From NCBI GenBank assembly GCA_023374025.1, contig SIJG01000001.1, forward strand, positions 4,966,828 to 5,030,827: a DNA stretch of 64,000 nt, given 5' to 3'. The notes under the pieces are model-generated. The model was not told the origin of the DNA, did not search any database, and worked only from the letters and a program-made list of their open reading frames with translations. Positions 61,619-64,000 of the stretch are shown here, piece after piece. How positions within the stretch are numbered: the stretch's first letter is position 1; every line of letters begins with the position of its first letter. The DNA is from Heterodera schachtii. Taxonomy: Eukaryota > Nematoda > Chromadorea > Rhabditida > Heteroderidae. The translations under genes were made by a program, and so were the position numbers.

Positions 61619-64000
61619 AGTAAAGACAAATTGAATATATCGATTGAATGCGGAGTGTGAATCGCTATGATAACGAAAAAGATATGAAGTTTTTAAATCG
61701 AAATACATAATGGACAAAATGGAGGCACTCCTAACTTTTTCAAACGGTAAAACCCGGACAAATTAGGAAACATTCAAAAGTTCATAGTTAGGGCTTATAT
61801 TTTAGGTTTTTATCCCTATGGTATGAAAACGCACGAAACATATTTTTTGGTGGTTGTTAAACAATTGAAAGCCCAAAAAAATGCTACAAAAAGACAGAAT
61901 ATGTACAGTTTGTAATTTCCTGTTCTGAGCAGGGATGGGCGAAACTTCGAGCTTCGAAAATTTCGCGTTTTTTTGGGCTTCGAACTTTGGATTCATTTTG
62001 GGTTTTTTACGAATATGGGTAAATCAAATCGTCCTTTTATCGGTACTACAGTCATGGTCAGCATGTTAAGAGCTTTCGAATGATACCAAGATTGTTGGAT
62101 TTGGGTGACAAATAAAAAAGTTATAATGGAAAAGCCGAACTAACAAATAAACAAGTGGCAAACGAAAATGAGGGAAAATGCAAGGCAATGATTCTGCTAT
62201 CATTTAGTAAGTTCGAGCGTGGGTCATTGGGTTGTTCAATGTACAAAGCTCGTCCGTGTCCGTTGGATTCGACTTGCTGTTTAATGCCTATAAAACGATG
62301 TTTTCTTTTAATGACTACTAATTTAGCCATGCTGGTCAATTTCGTCCATTTGAGTGATGCCCTAATTTGTAAGAGGTGTGTTTAGACCTGTCATAATAAT
62401 GTTTTATGCTAACATATTTAAACAAAGGTGCCTTAGCAAGAGTGGGTCGTTCGTTGAAATTTGATGATGATGTGTTTGTTTCGCGTTGTCACTCCTCCTG
62501 GAGAATCGCCTTACCGAATTTTCTTCCAACATACCTAATCCCCGTCAATTAGTACGTTATATGCCTCAAAAAATTGAAACAGTGAAAATTTAAAAACTGC
62601 GAAACGAAATGAAAATGGGTTTGAAAAAGGAGTCGGGATTTTCGGAGTCAAGATCATCATATTTCTGGTTTTCCAGTTTTAAGCCATGTGCGGCTTCATC
62701 GCTTTGGACGAAGTCTCTACGGCGTCGATGGCTCTTCGGCATCGGCCATAATACGCTCCCAACGTGGCCTTCAGTCGCCCGAGGAATAACGGCCCGTAAT
62801 TTTAATTGATGCGGACGATCAACTTATGAGTTACGGGAAGAGATGAGCGCCAAAAGGAGTTGGGAGTGGCATATTGGCTGCCATTTGCTCATTTTCCCAA
62901 CAGTGACGAGTGATCGGAGCATTGGACTGATTGATCTCTAAATTTCCACAAAAAATGTTGTCACTTTCGGCATTGGTCGCATAATCTCTTCTCGCATTCC
63001 TTTTCATTTATTAATTGTCTTGGGCCAACCGGCAAAGTTTTGTCTCATTAAAGCTGTTTTTTGTGTTTTAAAATTGGTGGAATTTTTCCATTAGTGTTTT
63101 TAGCGCGTTTGTTCTCCTCAACTGCTCCTCCTTCACTAACGGCGGCTGGCGGTGTTTGTACTATTTGGCGGTGGCAGACAATCGGCGATTGGCGTGTGGA
63201 TAAAAGGGGTGGTGAAATGGGGGAGGGGGGGGGGGGGGGGGGGTGCGCAATGTGAAGGTCATCGGCACAGTCACCTCACTTCACTCCCGTCCAATGCCTT
63301 TTGACGAGAAGCACTGGCAGAAACAAATCGATCAGTGTGTATGTAAAGACGAAGAAGAAGATGATGTGCTGTTGTTGTTGTCCAACCCTAACAGTGGATT
63401 TGCAAATCCAATATCACTTCCGAGGGATAGCCAACTGATCACCGGCGAGTGATTTCCCGAATTGTCCCCGCGTCCCCGCCATTTCCAAATTTTATTTTGT
63501 GGCGGCGGTGACAGTCTCTGCCAATCCCATCCCTTTTCGGGGGGGGGGGGGGGGGGTAGAAAAGGTGGAAGTTCCCCCCCCCCCCGTCCCCTTTTGCCCC
63601 CGCCCTCTCTCTGCTGCCGCTGGGTACGCTTGGGGTGATCATCACCAGCAGCAGCAGATGGAAGTGACTGTGTGTGTGGAGAACACGGCGAAGTGAGGAG
63701 GATGTTCTGTTCCCCAGCAGATCTTCTCCGTGTTGCATCATTAGGGGCACGGTTGGGGGCACCGCCGCCTCTCTCTCCGAGTCGCGCAACTTAGAGGCAG
63801 CGACGGCCGGCGACTGACTGTCCGCCCCGCCGTCCCGCCCCCCCCCCCCCCCCCATTCGGTGCAGCCGACTGACAGCCCCAACAGCACATCCATTCGCAG
63901 GGCAAAGGCATTGACCCATTTGCTCTTGCCGATTCATCCTCTACCAACCCAATCCTACAAAATTGCTGGAGAGCAAAAAAAAAAAAAAAAGTTTTTTAAG
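61619..64000. other. Right-end region without a firm gene
   Basis: Contains poly-G/C runs (63224-63243, 63540-63556, 63576-63586, 63838-63854), a CAG-like stretch near 63648-63658 and GC-rich sequence from 63100 on. Weak ORFs: 62155-62385 (+; Cys-containing, no family) and 63243-63452 (+; KVIGTVTSLHSRPMPFDEKHW..., mixed composition that looks coding-like, perhaps an exon of a gene that continues to the right). A hAT-end-like word cagggatgggcgaa lies at about 61931, with no partner found. Confidence 0.35.
63243..63452 (+). CDS. Possible coding exon, unknown
   Basis: A 69-codon open frame of balanced amino-acid composition (SRPMPFDEKHWQKQIDQCVC, then an acidic run and LLLLSNPNSGFANPISLP) follows a poly-G tract. 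No family recognised and no clear splice partner, so it may be chance. Confidence 0.2.
   Translation: MRNVKVIGTVTSLHSRPMPFDEKHWQKQIDQCVCKDEEEDDVLLLLSNPNSGFANPISLPRDSQLITGE

Noticed and set aside
61927..61945. cagggatgggcgaa, resembling a hAT transposon end
   Set aside because: No matching inverted end or target duplication found within the window.

Overview
This is a eukaryotic window from a nematode. Three things point there: a tropomyosin gene whose exons match nematode lev-11-type isoforms, many very short introns (31-60 bp) beside long ones, and close same-strand gene runs that look like operons. Moderate GC, two GC-AG introns and protein resemblance suggest a tylenchid plant parasite, perhaps a cyst-nematode relative; that placement is inference. 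I rebuilt gene models by hand from splice sites and reading-frame phase; there is no transcript support.

Layout. 251-6861 (+): 3' part of an FNDC3-like fibronectin III gene with a C-terminal membrane anchor. 8407-8812 (-): small single-pass membrane protein. 12006-24060 (+): tropomyosin with two starts, duplicated internal exons and three last exons, in introns full of GA/CT and poly-G tracts. 24690-25402: a foldback element and a reverse-transcriptase relic. 25720-30292 (+): mucolipin/TRPML channel. 31128-33643 (-): SCAMP. 34463-36180 (+): eEF1A, followed closely by HINT (36373-36945, +). 37146-42226 (-): RRP1, NSMCE1 and a nicotinamide riboside kinase-MoaE fusion, 140-160 bp apart and operon-like. 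42966-43740 (+): unknown protein. 44437-46683 (-): Elongin B and a UEV ubiquitin E2 variant. 47254-53282 (-): complete SIN3. 53468-55473: 2-kb inverted-repeat transposon. 56091-59642 (-): second, truncated SIN3 gene. 60859-61618 (-): TSPO. 61619-64000: no firm gene.

Most genes are housekeeping: actin regulation, lysosomal and secretory membranes, translation, rRNA processing, genome stability, molybdenum cofactor, ubiquitin and chromatin repression. The unusual parts are (i) the in-frame NRK-MoaE fusion, (ii) the recent partial SIN3 duplicate that acquired its own ATG and last exon and would encode a protein lacking PAH1 and PAH2, (iii) foldback transposons around both SIN3 copies and in a UEV intron, and (iv) two GC-AG introns required by reading phase.
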